From positions 1 to 36,294 of the forward strand of contig JAFGNH010000181.1 of assembly GCA_016927115.1 (NCBI GenBank): 36,294 nt of DNA, given 5' to 3'. Within the stretch, counting starts at the first letter, position 1, and each line of letters begins with the position of its first letter. The notes beneath the pieces are model-generated. The model did no database searches. It was given only the letters and a program-made list of their open reading frames with translations, and was not told the DNA's origin. Positions 26,483 through 34,855 of this stretch are shown here, one piece after another. The position numbers were made by a program, and so were the translations under genes. Source of the DNA: Anaerolineales bacterium. Lineage in GTDB: Bacteria > Chloroflexota > Anaerolineae > Anaerolineales > E44-bin32.

Positions 26483-27710
26483 GGTTTTTCTGATCGCCAG
26501 GCATGAATATATTCGGCGTTCACGGACACGTGCATTCCTGTTTGCCACAGTGGGAATGCCATTGATCTTTTCTGGTGCCATCCTGGCAATCGTTTTTATC
26601 ATGATATCCGTTTTACAGACCTCCATTGGGATCGTTGATCACAGCGACTTTATCGATCTGGCATTGATTCAGCGGACAGATTCAGTATTCTCCCCGATAG
26701 CCGAGTATACACTCTATGAAGATACTGGAGCCGGAAAATCTGCCCTGGCAAGTGAAAAAATCAATGTTCTGGTTGAATTTCCCGATTCCTACCCCTCCCT
26801 TGAGCCTCTACTTATTTATACTCGCGATGGCTCCCTCTCAGAGGATACACGATCCGAAATTATGGATTTTCTCCGCACCCAGCTGGCAGAAACCCTCCCG
26901 GAAACACAAAAACAACGCATTCTGGAAGGTTGGGATTTTACAATTCAATCGCTGGACGGAACCAGAGTATACACACAGAATGAAACAATCACAGCCATAT
27001 TCGTGCCATATGTAATCGGTTTTTTCTTTTTCCTCAGTATCATGATGTCCTCCAGCTATCTACTGCAGGCTGTAGCCGAGGAAAAGGAAAACCGCACTAT
27101 AGAGGTAATCGTCACCTCAGTAAAACCACTCGAATTTATCGCAGGAAAAAGCCTGGGGCTTCTCTCACTGGCACTCACCCAGCTCCTCATCTGGCTGGGA
27201 GCGCTTACCGGTTTGCTCTTTGCCCTGTCCCGCAGTGGTGTTCTACAGCCGAATTTATCTCTGGATGGGGGTTATGTTAGTCTCCTGGTTCTGTTCTTTC
27301 TCCCCTCTTTTGCCCTTGCTGCAGGAATTATGATAGCTATAGGCAGCAGTGTTACCGAGGTACAGCAGGGCCAGCAAATGGCTGGAATCGTCAATTTGTT
27401 ATTCATCGCCCCCTGGATGACATCAGCACTCGCTTTTTCCAATCCAAACAGCCCTCTGCTGATTGGAATGACATTGTTCCCAACAACCTCGATGCTGACC
27501 ATTGCCCTCCGCTGGTCGAGCAGTATGATCCCTTCGTGGCAGATCATCCTCAGCCTGTTTATTCTCTGCTTTTCAGCATTGTTTTCCTTCTGGCTTTCCA
27601 GCAGGATTTTCCAGCTGGGTATGCTGCGATATGGTAAGCGCCTTACTTTCCGAAACATAACAAACTCGCTGCGCACATCACGATCCAACCCGGAAGAGGC
27701 AGCGCCATGA
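26475..27710 (+). CDS. ABC-2 type permease, NatB-like (first)
   Basis: A membrane subunit of the exporter, 411 residues. One helix near residues 24-48 is followed by an extracellular domain of about 140 residues and a C-terminal block of five or six helices. The motif AVAEEKENRTIEVIVTSVKP, then LEFIAGKSLGLLSLAL, is the conserved segment of ABC-2 permeases. The frame opens at 26433, but the ATG at 26475 is chosen because AGGTG lies upstream and the earlier residues belong to the ATPase gene in another frame. Together with the next gene it would make a heterodimeric channel. The exported substrate is unknown; sodium, peptides or drugs are all possible. Confidence 0.9.
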   Translation: MRKVFLIARHEYIRRSRTRAFLFATVGMPLIFSGAILAIVFIMISVLQTSIGIVDHSDFIDLALIQRTDSVFSPIAEYTLYEDTGAGKSALASEKINVLVEFPDSYPSLEPLLIYTRDGSLSEDTRSEIMDFLRTQLAETLPETQKQRILEGWDFTIQSLDGTRVYTQNETITAIFVPYVIGFFFFLSIMMSSSYLLQAVAEEKENRTIEVIVTSVKPLEFIAGKSLGLLSLALTQLLIWLGALTGLLFALSRSGVLQPNLSLDGGYVSLLVLFFLPSFALAAGIMIAIGSSVTEVQQGQQMAGIVNLLFIAPWMTSALAFSNPNSPLLIGMTLFPTTSMLTIALRWSSSMIPSWQIILSLFILCFSALFSFWLSSRIFQLGMLRYGKRLTFRNITNSLRTSRSNPEEAAP

Positions 27711-28957
27711 AGAATACTTTCCTTGTTGCCAGATTTGAATTCCAATCCATTCTGAGCAAGCGCTCTTTCTGGATTACCACATTCATCCTCCCCATCTTAA
27801 TTCTCGGATTAACCTTTGGTTCCCAGCTGCTCTTTTCTGCATCAGAACACGAAACAAGCGCGGAACGGGGAACGATTCCCGGGATTCCCGCTAAAACCGG
27901 CCTTGTAGATCCTGCAGGGCTGCTGAGCCTGGAGGAAACCAGCGAAATATTCATCCATTATCCGAATGAAGAAGAAGCCCGCGCGGCACTGCGGCGTGGT
28001 GAGATCGAAACCTGCCTCCTGCTGCAAGGTTCATCCATCGAGTCCGGCCAGGTGGATTTGATCGTAAGAGAATACTCGCCACTCAAGCAAATATCACAAA
28101 CCGCCTTGATGGAAACATTTCTCGATCAGAATCTGGTTACCGGCACTACCATGGCCGAATTACTGTCAGATCCTATGGGAAATGTACAGATGGAATCGTT
28201 ATTACCTGGAACAGAATCCGGGGGCACCAGCTCTATTGAGAGTTCTTCTTTCTTAGTGCCCTATTTAATACTGTTTCTATTCTTCATGATGATCAGCATT
28301 TCAAGTGGTATGGCACTGCGGGCGGTCAGCAAGGAAAAAGAGAATAATACTGCGGAGATCCTGCTTGTTTGCCTCCGCCCGCGTGAACTGCTATCCGGGA
28401 AATTGATCGGCTTGAGTGCAATCACCCTCCTGCAAATCCTGATATGGTTCCTGGTTCTGAAGCTGGGCTCCCGTCAGCCACTGCCTTTCCTGGACCTCCC
28501 TGCGGGGTTCCAGCTTCCCAACACGCTAATTCTCTGGGGTATCCCATTCCTTATGGCTGGTTTTCTGATGTATGGTTCAGCCTTGATTGTTCTGGGCGTC
28601 CTTGCCCCAACGGCTCGTGAAGGAACCCAGTTCACTTTTATGGTTTACCTGCCGCTGATGGTGCCAATGATGCTGAATTCATTGTTCGTTACAGCACCTC
28701 AAAGCCCCCTGGTCACCTTTTTAAGCCTTTTTCCACCAACAGCACCACTTTCCATGGTAACCCGCCTTACAATTGTCCCTGTGCCGCTATGGGAGCTGGT
28801 AGGAAGCCTTGCCGGTGTGCTATTGGCCGCAGGCCTCCTTCTGCATACAGCAAGCCAGCTGTTCCGCGCTGATACACTGCTCTCTTCCGCATCATTGAAC
28901 TTCAAACGCCTGCTAACTGAGCTCCTTGCGGTTCTCCGTCCAGGTACCACGCATTGA
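27707..28957 (+). CDS. ABC-2 type permease, NatB-like (second)
   Basis: The partner permease, 416 residues, with the same architecture as the first: an N-terminal helix at about 20-45, an extracellular domain to about residue 180, and a C-terminal multi-helix domain. The permease motif reads ALRAVSKEKENNTAEILLVCL followed by RPRELLSGKLIGL, clearly paralogous to the upstream subunit. It starts at an ATGA overlap with the preceding stop. The extracellular domains of the two proteins differ, so the pair probably works as a heterodimer rather than as duplicates. Confidence 0.9.
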   Translation: MKNTFLVARFEFQSILSKRSFWITTFILPILILGLTFGSQLLFSASEHETSAERGTIPGIPAKTGLVDPAGLLSLEETSEIFIHYPNEEEARAALRRGEIETCLLLQGSSIESGQVDLIVREYSPLKQISQTALMETFLDQNLVTGTTMAELLSDPMGNVQMESLLPGTESGGTSSIESSSFLVPYLILFLFFMMISISSGMALRAVSKEKENNTAEILLVCLRPRELLSGKLIGLSAITLLQILIWFLVLKLGSRQPLPFLDLPAGFQLPNTLILWGIPFLMAGFLMYGSALIVLGVLAPTAREGTQFTFMVYLPLMVPMMLNSLFVTAPQSPLVTFLSLFPPTAPLSMVTRLTIVPVPLWELVGSLAGVLLAAGLLLHTASQLFRADTLLSSASLNFKRLLTELLAVLRPGTTH

Positions 28958-28969
28958 TCGATGTAATGG

Positions 28970-28998
28970 TTGCAGCACAGTTACGATTTGTGTAGTAT
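28970..28998 (+). promoter_or_regulatory. Predicted promoter of the GT87 gene
   Basis: TTGCAG at 28970-28975 and TAGTAT at 28993-28998 are separated by exactly 17 bases. This lies 12 bases after the permease stop and 23-50 bases before the GT87 ATG, so the gene could be transcribed apart from the exporter operon. Confidence 0.45.
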
Positions 28999-29020
28999 AG
29001 CCGGGAGAAAGGCTTCCTAT

Positions 29021-30241
29021 ATGGCCCATACTCCTGAAAAAATACCTTCTGCATCGCTGCTTTCGATCCTTCTGACTTTACTGGTCATTGTTGGAATCGG
29101 GTGGAATTACTGGCTGCCAACTGCAGAAGACTATCTCAATATGCAGACACAGGAGGGTTATCCACCTAATATCGACTTTTTTGCCTATTACAATGCAGGA
29201 AACCGATTTACAGATGGCGTAAATCCCTATTACTGGGCAGAAACGGATCCCACCGCTGAGAACTATTCGGATTTTATCTATCCCCCAACAATCCTGCCGG
29301 TTTTTAAGCTGCTTTGTACCTTCCCCTACGCTGCTGCCCGCTATCTTTGGGCAGGCTTCTACACATCGCTCTTCCTGCTGGCATTCCTTGCTATACGGCA
29401 GCTGGTACCTCCCGAAAACCGTGCTTTTTTCCTGTTGATTTGCAGTATTCTGGTGCTGACATCGTTCCCGTTGCTGCTTCACATCCGTAATGGGCAGATG
29501 GATATTGCCATGATCAGCCTGATTTTGCTGAGCTTTGCCCTGTATCATAAGGGCAGGATTCTGCCCGCTGCAGCGCTTCTGGCAATCGCTGCAGTTGTAA
29601 AGGTCAGTCCTGCTTTCCTGCTGATTTACTTTCTCCTCTATCGGCGCGATTTCCGCTTTACAGCCTGTTTCATCGCAGCAGCAGCTGTCTTGGTGTCCAT
29701 ATCCCTGTTCCAGGTGCCATCAGATCTATACCTGGATTATCTGCAAAATGTCCTCCCGTTTGTGTCCCGGGGGACGAGTTACTGGTTAAACCAATCGATC
29801 GTCAAGTTCCTTCCGGATGGCCACAACTTGTCCAGCCTTGTCTCTCTGGCTGGCCTGGGTGGCCTCAGCCTGTTCTACTTGCATCAATCCACCGTACAGA
29901 CCCGTAGCGCGGTGAATCAACCAGTATTAAGAAGACCTGATCTGCAGGACTTCCTGCTTTTTTACCTGAATCTTCTTGTTATCCTCGCCTTTGCTGGAAA
30001 AATCTGGTCCATGGCTTACGTATGGATGATCCTTCCTTCTGCTTTCCTGCTCAACAGTCTCGTTCATAAAGCTGGTTCCATACGGTCCCTTATCCTTCCG
30101 ACTGTGTGCATTCTCCTGATGAACAGTAAGGTATACGGGTATCCGGTATTGGACAGCCTGAACCTGTTCGGAAACCTGCTGATGGAGATATTCATCATTT
30201 TTCTGATTCTGAAACACTTTCCCCGTGAGAATCCTGCCTGA
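29021..30241 (+). CDS. GT87 family polyprenyl-phosphate-sugar glycosyltransferase
   Basis: A GT-C membrane transferase of 406 residues, resembling the GT87 (DUF2029) alpha-mannosyltransferases that use polyprenyl-phosphate mannose outside the membrane. About ten helices are visible. The first loop holds NIDFFAYYNAGNRFTDGVNP, whose Asp is the expected catalytic base, followed by FIYPPTILPVFKLL. A second landmark is LLHIRNGQMDIAMISLILLS, also typical. The ATG at 29021 follows GGAG and AAAGG; the upstream frame to 28970 contains the promoter. It comes just after the exporter genes in the same direction. Sugar and acceptor are not known. Confidence 0.85.
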   Translation: MAHTPEKIPSASLLSILLTLLVIVGIGWNYWLPTAEDYLNMQTQEGYPPNIDFFAYYNAGNRFTDGVNPYYWAETDPTAENYSDFIYPPTILPVFKLLCTFPYAAARYLWAGFYTSLFLLAFLAIRQLVPPENRAFFLLICSILVLTSFPLLLHIRNGQMDIAMISLILLSFALYHKGRILPAAALLAIAAVVKVSPAFLLIYFLLYRRDFRFTACFIAAAAVLVSISLFQVPSDLYLDYLQNVLPFVSRGTSYWLNQSIVKFLPDGHNLSSLVSLAGLGGLSLFYLHQSTVQTRSAVNQPVLRRPDLQDFLLFYLNLLVILAFAGKIWSMAYVWMILPSAFLLNSLVHKAGSIRSLILPTVCILLMNSKVYGYPVLDSLNLFGNLLMEIFIIFLILKHFPRENPA

Positions 30242-30736
30242 TCGAATCATTTGTTTGCTTCCAGATTCCTCGATCCCGGATCATCGGCACTAACAGCTAA
30301 AGCCAAACCAGTAAAGAGAACCGGGGCCGTAAATAACATTTGCCTGGAAAATATCCTCTGACAAAGGATCGTAGACCAACGGATTTACTCTGAGAAAAGA
30401 AGGTGGGGAAATAACAGGTTCCCGCCAATCGAGGCCATCCGGGGAAGGATCGAGCCGAAGCCATTGTTGAGCAAGCACGGCTAAAACGTTGTAATCAGGC
30501 GTTCGGTGGTGGCAACCGGAATAGTAGAAGTATTCTTCTCGAAGTTGAAACAGGGTGTGTATGAACGTATACTCATCCCCGAAAAGAACGATAATGATCT
30601 GAGGAAAGATCACACACACCCGGGTTTTTTGGAGTACGGTGAAGGCGGAAAAAGATCCCGCTAATAACTACAATCCAACGGGCGCAAGTTATTATATGCT
30701 CACCGGTTTTCCCCATGAAAGAGGAACCGGGATTCG
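30242..30736. other. 495-base region between convergent genes
   Basis: The GT87 gene and the amidohydrolase operon converge on this region. It contains one weakly supported leftward open frame (30290-30619). Near 30700-30728 there is CCGGTT/AACCGG pairing that may help end the leftward operon, but no T-run follows. No other gene or terminator is clear. Confidence 0.5.
30290..30619 (-). CDS. Hypothetical protein (uncertain)
   Basis: A leftward open frame of 109 residues starting at GTG with no good ribosome-binding site. The chain is rich in aromatic residues and proline and includes LREEYFYYSGCHH, LRLDPSPDGLDW and GPGSLYWFGFSC at the end. I recognise no family, signal peptide or membrane helix. 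It is the only sizeable frame in this gap on either strand and reads like a protein fragment, so it may be a small gene or the remnant of a longer one whose upstream part has been lost. Chance opening of this length is possible. Confidence 0.35.
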   Translation of the reverse strand: MCVIFPQIIIVLFGDEYTFIHTLFQLREEYFYYSGCHHRTPDYNVLAVLAQQWLRLDPSPDGLDWREPVISPPSFLRVNPLVYDPLSEDIFQANVIYGPGSLYWFGFSC

Positions 30737-31909
30737 TCAGTCTCTCAAACGCAGAATCACCAATGCAGATTGTGCCATCAAACAACTGCCACGATACAGG
30801 ATGCTGTCGTCGATATCGAAACGAGGGTTATGGTGCGGGCGCAGCTCTCCCGGCAGCTTTCCTCCCAGCATCATAAAAACAGAGGGGAAAGCATGACTGT
30901 ACCAGGAAAAATCCTCAACGCCCATCATCGGCTCAAACTCAAACAGACTGTCCGAGCCAAATAGATCGGTACAAGTTTTGCGCAAGATGCCCACAAACCG
31001 TGGATCATTTTTCACTTCCGGGACATGAAAAGGGATCTCCAGCGTATAACTTCCACCCAGCACCTCAACGATTTTCAGTGCAGCCTCCAACTCCTTAACG
31101 AATATCCTGTACGTCTTCTCATCCAATGTACGAATAGTACCCGTCAGATGCAGTTCTTCAGGGATCACATTGGCGGTTGTTCCGCCTTCGATGGTCCCCA
31201 CCGAGATCGTACCGGGGAGAGTAGGCGAAATCTTGCGGCCCCGGATGGCGTAAATTGCTGGCAGGACCTGGGAAGCGAGGAAAATCGGATCAATCGTCTG
31301 GTGAACCCAGGCATCATGGCCACCCTTGCCGTGAATCGTTGCACGGTACATGGCACCTGATGCCATGGCACCACCTGGAATGATGGCAAACTGACCGGCC
31401 GGGATTTCACTGATCACATGCAAGCCAAGCACAGCCCGCAGTCCGTCCAGCAGGCCGCTGTTGAGAAAATAGCGGGCTCCTGTGAGACTGTTCTCATCGG
31501 CGCGCTCCTCAGCTGGTTGAAAAATGCACAGCACTTTCCCAGGCAGATCCTGCTCAATGGATTTCAAGAACTGTACAACACCCAGCAGCATAGCCATATG
31601 GGCATCATGCCCGCATGCGTGCATTTTACCTTCATGAACGGAAGTATACGGTGTATTCGTCTCCTCACAAATGGGCAGCCCGTCCATATCCGCCCGCAGT
31701 GCTACCGTAGGACCAGTATCAGGGCCCAATTGAGCAAGAATTCCTGTCTTCCCGATTCCTGACTGATAGGAAACCCCCCACTCTTGCAGCCTTGCCTCAA
31801 CAAAAGCAGAAGTTTTAAATTCTTCAAAGCCCAGTTCTGGTATTTGATGCAAATCCCTGCGCCAGGATCGAATGTCTTCTTTGTGGTCCTCAAACCATTG
31901 GATACTCAT
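30737..31909 (-). CDS. M20-family amidohydrolase (hippurate/N-acyl-amino-acid type)
   Basis: A dinuclear metal peptidase-like hydrolase that removes acyl groups from N-acylated amino acids or related amides. The 390-residue protein has the metal and catalytic motifs MHACGHDAHMAMLLG with Cys99, His101 and Asp102, FQPAEE with Glu134/135, GLHV with His164, and a C-terminal HHNPRFDID with His360. The dimerisation domain begins near IHGKGGHDAW. The Cys metal ligand marks the IAA-amino-acid/hippurate hydrolase subgroup. The ATG at 31909 follows AAGGGAAG. It is the last gene of the transporter operon, 18 bases after a permease, which suggests that the imported compound is its substrate. Confidence 0.93.
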   Translation of the reverse strand: MSIQWFEDHKEDIRSWRRDLHQIPELGFEEFKTSAFVEARLQEWGVSYQSGIGKTGILAQLGPDTGPTVALRADMDGLPICEETNTPYTSVHEGKMHACGHDAHMAMLLGVVQFLKSIEQDLPGKVLCIFQPAEERADENSLTGARYFLNSGLLDGLRAVLGLHVISEIPAGQFAIIPGGAMASGAMYRATIHGKGGHDAWVHQTIDPIFLASQVLPAIYAIRGRKISPTLPGTISVGTIEGGTTANVIPEELHLTGTIRTLDEKTYRIFVKELEAALKIVEVLGGSYTLEIPFHVPEVKNDPRFVGILRKTCTDLFGSDSLFEFEPMMGVEDFSWYSHAFPSVFMMLGGKLPGELRPHHNPRFDIDDSILYRGSCLMAQSALVILRLRD

Positions 31910-31927
31910 CGGAGCGTATCTTCCCTT

Positions 31928-32929
31928 TCAAGCCCCGGATGTAACGGCAGGGGCTGCTGCAGGTTCAGGCAATGTATCGAGTTCCTGTCCGCTCATGGCC
32001 TGTTTCAAGGCAAGCACAGATTCATGCCAGGGGATGAATATTTTTTCCAGCATGGAAACCGCCCAATAGAATATCAGACCGACAAGTGTGATAATCAGAA
32101 TCGATGCCCATACATGCCGTGAATCAAGGCTGGCTGAAGAACCCTGGCTCATGATATACCCCAGCCCATGGTTTGAACCCAGCCATTCCGCCATCGTTAC
32201 AGCCAGCACAGAGCTGGCGGAGGCAATTTTCAGGGCAGCGAAAGTCAATGGCATGGCTGTAAATATTCTGGCCTTCCAGAAAATATCCCATTCCGAAGCA
32301 TTCAGACTTTTCATCAGTTCGATTTCAGAAGGGCTGATACTCTTTAAACCTGCGTGCGTATTTATCATTGTGGGGAAGAAGACAATGATAACGACAATCA
32401 ACATCTTTATCCCCACATCCGTCCCAAAGACTGCATGCAGAATTTCACTCTCCTGAACAACCGGCATGTCAGCCAGAGTAAAACGGATGCGCAGAAGCAG
32501 CGGAGTAATAGCTGCCAGCGGAATGCTTCGCATAATCAGAAACGGAGGCATCATGGTTCGTTCAAGAGGTTTGATATAGACAAACAAGACAGCCAGAAGG
32601 ACTGCAATCCCATTGCCAATAAAGAAACCAAAAACAGCAGCGGTAAGAGTTGAAGCGGCATGAGTCTGGAAATATGCCCATCCGCCGCGGCCATTGGGCG
32701 GCACATTGGTCAGAATATTTGCAATCCTGGAAGGACGTGGTGTAGCCATGGGTGAGAGTGCGTGCAGGCGTGGATCCCAGCCTGTGAGCTGTTCAACTAT
32801 TAAAGAAATCGCATCCATAGTACCTTGATTTGCAAACAGGAACTCCCATGAAAGAAATATGAAAACAATGGCAATGATATTGATCCAGAAGCTTTTTTCT
32901 TCCCAGAACTTCTTTTGATTCATTGTCAT
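31928..32929 (-). CDS. ABC transporter permease, NitT/TauT-like (second, long)
   Basis: A BPD-type permease of 333 residues, longer than the usual 250-270. The extra length is an extended N-terminal loop after the first helix (GWDPRLHALSPMATPRPSR), an insertion of about 20 residues around RFTLADMPVVQESEILHAVF between helices, and a Pro/Ala-rich C-terminal tail. The cytoplasmic EAA loop that contacts the ATPase is seen in EIELMKSLNASEWDIFWKARI. The start is taken as ATG at 32929, two bases after the stop of the other permease and behind AGGAA; the open frame extends to 33040, inside that gene. It likely pairs with the shorter permease as a heterodimer. Confidence 0.88.
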   Translation of the reverse strand: MTMNQKKFWEEKSFWINIIAIVFIFLSWEFLFANQGTMDAISLIVEQLTGWDPRLHALSPMATPRPSRIANILTNVPPNGRGGWAYFQTHAASTLTAAVFGFFIGNGIAVLLAVLFVYIKPLERTMMPPFLIMRSIPLAAITPLLLRIRFTLADMPVVQESEILHAVFGTDVGIKMLIVVIIVFFPTMINTHAGLKSISPSEIELMKSLNASEWDIFWKARIFTAMPLTFAALKIASASSVLAVTMAEWLGSNHGLGYIMSQGSSASLDSRHVWASILIITLVGLIFYWAVSMLEKIFIPWHESVLALKQAMSGQELDTLPEPAAAPAVTSGA

Positions 32930-32931
32930 GG

Positions 32932-33729
32932 TCAGGATTCCTTTACATACTTTCCCCATGGAACCAGCCATCTTTCCATGAGAAGGATCAGGCCATATAC
33001 AAGCAGCGAAAGACCTGCGGAAGCAAACATCGCTGCCCACAGATCCGCTACTCTGCCGCTGAACATCAGAGAGACCATAAGTGCTCCCAGTCCTTCAATC
33101 GCATACATGTACTCACTGATAATGGCAGCCAGAATGGCGCCCGAGCCAGCAATCTTCAAAGCAATAAAGAGATATGGCAGGGCCCAGGGCAGCCGGACCT
33201 TCAGAAATATCTCCTTCCGGGAAGCGTTCAGAGAATGCATAAGTTCAACCGAAGTTGCATTAACCGATGTGAATCCCTGGACCATGTTGATCAGGATCGG
33301 GAAGAAGGTAGAAAAGGCAATGATGGTTATCTTTGAACTGAAACCGGGGCCCATCAAACCGGTCAGGATAGGCAGCAGCGCCAGCAGCGGCAAACTTCTG
33401 AGAATAAGAGCATACGGGTAAACTGTTTTTGCAAAAGTGCGATTATATACAAATCCGATCGCAACCAGAATCCCAATGGTTGTACCAATCAATAACCCGG
33501 TAAAAGCTTCCAGTATTGTCACTTTTGCCCCTCGCCAGATGATCGGCGCAATTACAACTATCTGCCGGATAATCAATGAGGGTTTGGGTAAAACGAACTG
33601 CAGTGAATCTCCTATAACAAACTCCCAGAAGAGAAACAGGAACAGCAGAAAAACCGTTGGCAAGGCGATTTGAGTACGTTTCTTTCGACGCGCTTCCCGC
33701 TCGAGGATCTCTTTGTTAGATAACGACAT
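32932..33729 (-). CDS. ABC transporter permease, NitT/TauT-like (first)
   Basis: A BPD-type inner membrane permease of 265 residues with about six helices after a basic N-terminal segment (EREARRKKRTQ). The EAA loop SVELMHSLNASRKEIFLKVRL identifies it as a subunit of a type I importer of the SsuC/TauC/ThiX group. LPKPSLIIRQIV near residue 48 is typical of this group, where the periplasmic-side segment precedes the core. The ATG at 33729 follows GGAG. It lies 36 bases after the ATPase gene and is coupled to the longer permease. Confidence 0.92.
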   Translation of the reverse strand: MSLSNKEILEREARRKKRTQIALPTVFLLFLFLFWEFVIGDSLQFVLPKPSLIIRQIVVIAPIIWRGAKVTILEAFTGLLIGTTIGILVAIGFVYNRTFAKTVYPYALILRSLPLLALLPILTGLMGPGFSSKITIIAFSTFFPILINMVQGFTSVNATSVELMHSLNASRKEIFLKVRLPWALPYLFIALKIAGSGAILAAIISEYMYAIEGLGALMVSLMFSGRVADLWAAMFASAGLSLLVYGLILLMERWLVPWGKYVKES

Positions 33730-33765
33730 GGATCACTCCAACGACATGAAACTGAAAGGACGGCC

Positions 33766-34563
33766 TCATAACTGCAAATCCTTTTCTGCAGCCTCCTGCG
33801 TTATTCGGGCGAGCATTTTCCGGATTTCATTGGTATAGGCAAAGCACTCCTCAGACTGCTTCAACGCCAGCTTTCTGGGTCGTGGCATGTCAATGTTAAT
33901 ATCGGCAATCAACGATCCAGGATGTGTTGAAAGGACAAGGACACGATCAGACAGAAAAACAGCTTCTTCAATTGAATGGGTGACAAAAACAACACTGGCT
34001 TTGGTTTCATCCCAGATGCGCAGCAGTTCAATATTCATCCTGTCGCGTGTGATTTCATCCAGAGCAGCGAACGGTTCATCCATGAAGATCAGCGGCGGAC
34101 TGGTAATAAGGGCGCGAGCCAGCGAGGCGCGATGCCGCATGCCACCTGAAAGCTGATTAGGAGAGGCTTTTTCAAAGCCTGATAAACCTACAAGATTCAA
34201 TAGTTCCATGGCTTTCTGTCTGGCTTCATTCGGGTCTGTTTTCTGATTAATTTCCAACGGAAGCTGTATATTCTTCAGGACCGATCGCCAAGGGAAAAGG
34301 ACTGCATCCTGAAATACAAACGAATACATTCTGTCCTTGCGCGCTTCGGTTGGCGTCTTTCCGCACACTTCTATTGAGCCTTCCTCAGGGAACAACAGCC
34401 CACCGATCAATCGTAAAATGGTGGACTTTCCACAGCCCGAAGGCCCAATCACAGATACAAACTCACGTTCTCCGATTTCAAAGCTGATATCTTTGAGAGC
34501 CAGGAATGGTTCATTATCAATAATAAATTCCTTGGAAATGTTTCTTACAACAACGCTGGCCAT
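33766..34563 (-). CDS. ABC transporter ATP-binding protein, NitT/TauT-like
   Basis: The nucleotide-binding subunit of the importer, 265 residues. Walker A is GPSGCGKST near residue 40, the Q-loop is FVFQDAVLFPWRSV, the signature is LSGGMRHRASLARAL, Walker B is PLIFMDEPFAALD and the H-loop is VTHSIEEA. FPW after the Q-loop is characteristic of the nitrate/sulfonate/taurine family. The ATG at 34563 has AAGGA nine bases upstream. A 292-base spacer with strong stem-loops separates it from the binding-protein gene in front. Confidence 0.94.
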   Translation of the reverse strand: MASVVVRNISKEFIIDNEPFLALKDISFEIGEREFVSVIGPSGCGKSTILRLIGGLLFPEEGSIEVCGKTPTEARKDRMYSFVFQDAVLFPWRSVLKNIQLPLEINQKTDPNEARQKAMELLNLVGLSGFEKASPNQLSGGMRHRASLARALITSPPLIFMDEPFAALDEITRDRMNIELLRIWDETKASVVFVTHSIEEAVFLSDRVLVLSTHPGSLIADINIDMPRPRKLALKQSEECFAYTNEIRKMLARITQEAAEKDLQL

Positions 34564-34692
34564 ACCGGGAATGTCCTTTTCTGCTTTTTATATTATGCCT
34601 GATCCCGCCTCTGCTGAAATAATAATTAAACAGTTTATTCCGACGTGGGTTGTCACCGCTCATCTGATTTGAGTGTGCATTGTATACGGGTA

Positions 34693-34711
34693 CCAGGTGC
34701 AATTAACCTGG
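34693..34711. repeat. Inverted repeat, 6-bp arms
   Basis: CCAGGT and ACCTGG are separated by seven bases. The right arm also forms part of the palindrome CCTGGCCAGG, so two alternative pairings exist. Confidence 0.5.
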
Positions 34712-34727
34712 CCAGGTCAGGCGCAAG

Positions 34728-34768
34728 GTCTGCCTGTCAAGAAGAGTCTCCTCCCTCAACAGGCAGAC
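34728..34768. repeat. Perfect inverted repeat, 10-bp arms
   Basis: GTCTGCCTGT at 34728-34737 pairs without mismatch with ACAGGCAGAC at 34759-34768 across a 21-base loop. It is the longest perfect dyad I found in the window, and lies 87 bases downstream of the binding-protein stop. Confidence 0.75.
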
Positions 34769-34855
34769 ACGAGAACAATCTGTTTTACTACCGCAGTTCT
34801 ATCATGTCAGATCTATCTGCGGTTCACTGGCTATAACACTCTTATTACGGAAAAA

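Larger units (their letters stand above)
34564..34855 (-). promoter_or_regulatory. Structured spacer between binding-protein and ATPase genes
   Basis: This 292-base gap inside the operon is far longer than the 2-36 base gaps downstream. It contains a 10-bp perfect stem (34728-34768), a second stem (34693-34711) and a CCTGGCCAGG palindrome (34707-34716). No T-run follows on the coding strand. Such spacers commonly protect the mRNA of the abundant binding protein or reduce read-through; that role is inferred here. Confidence 0.55.
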
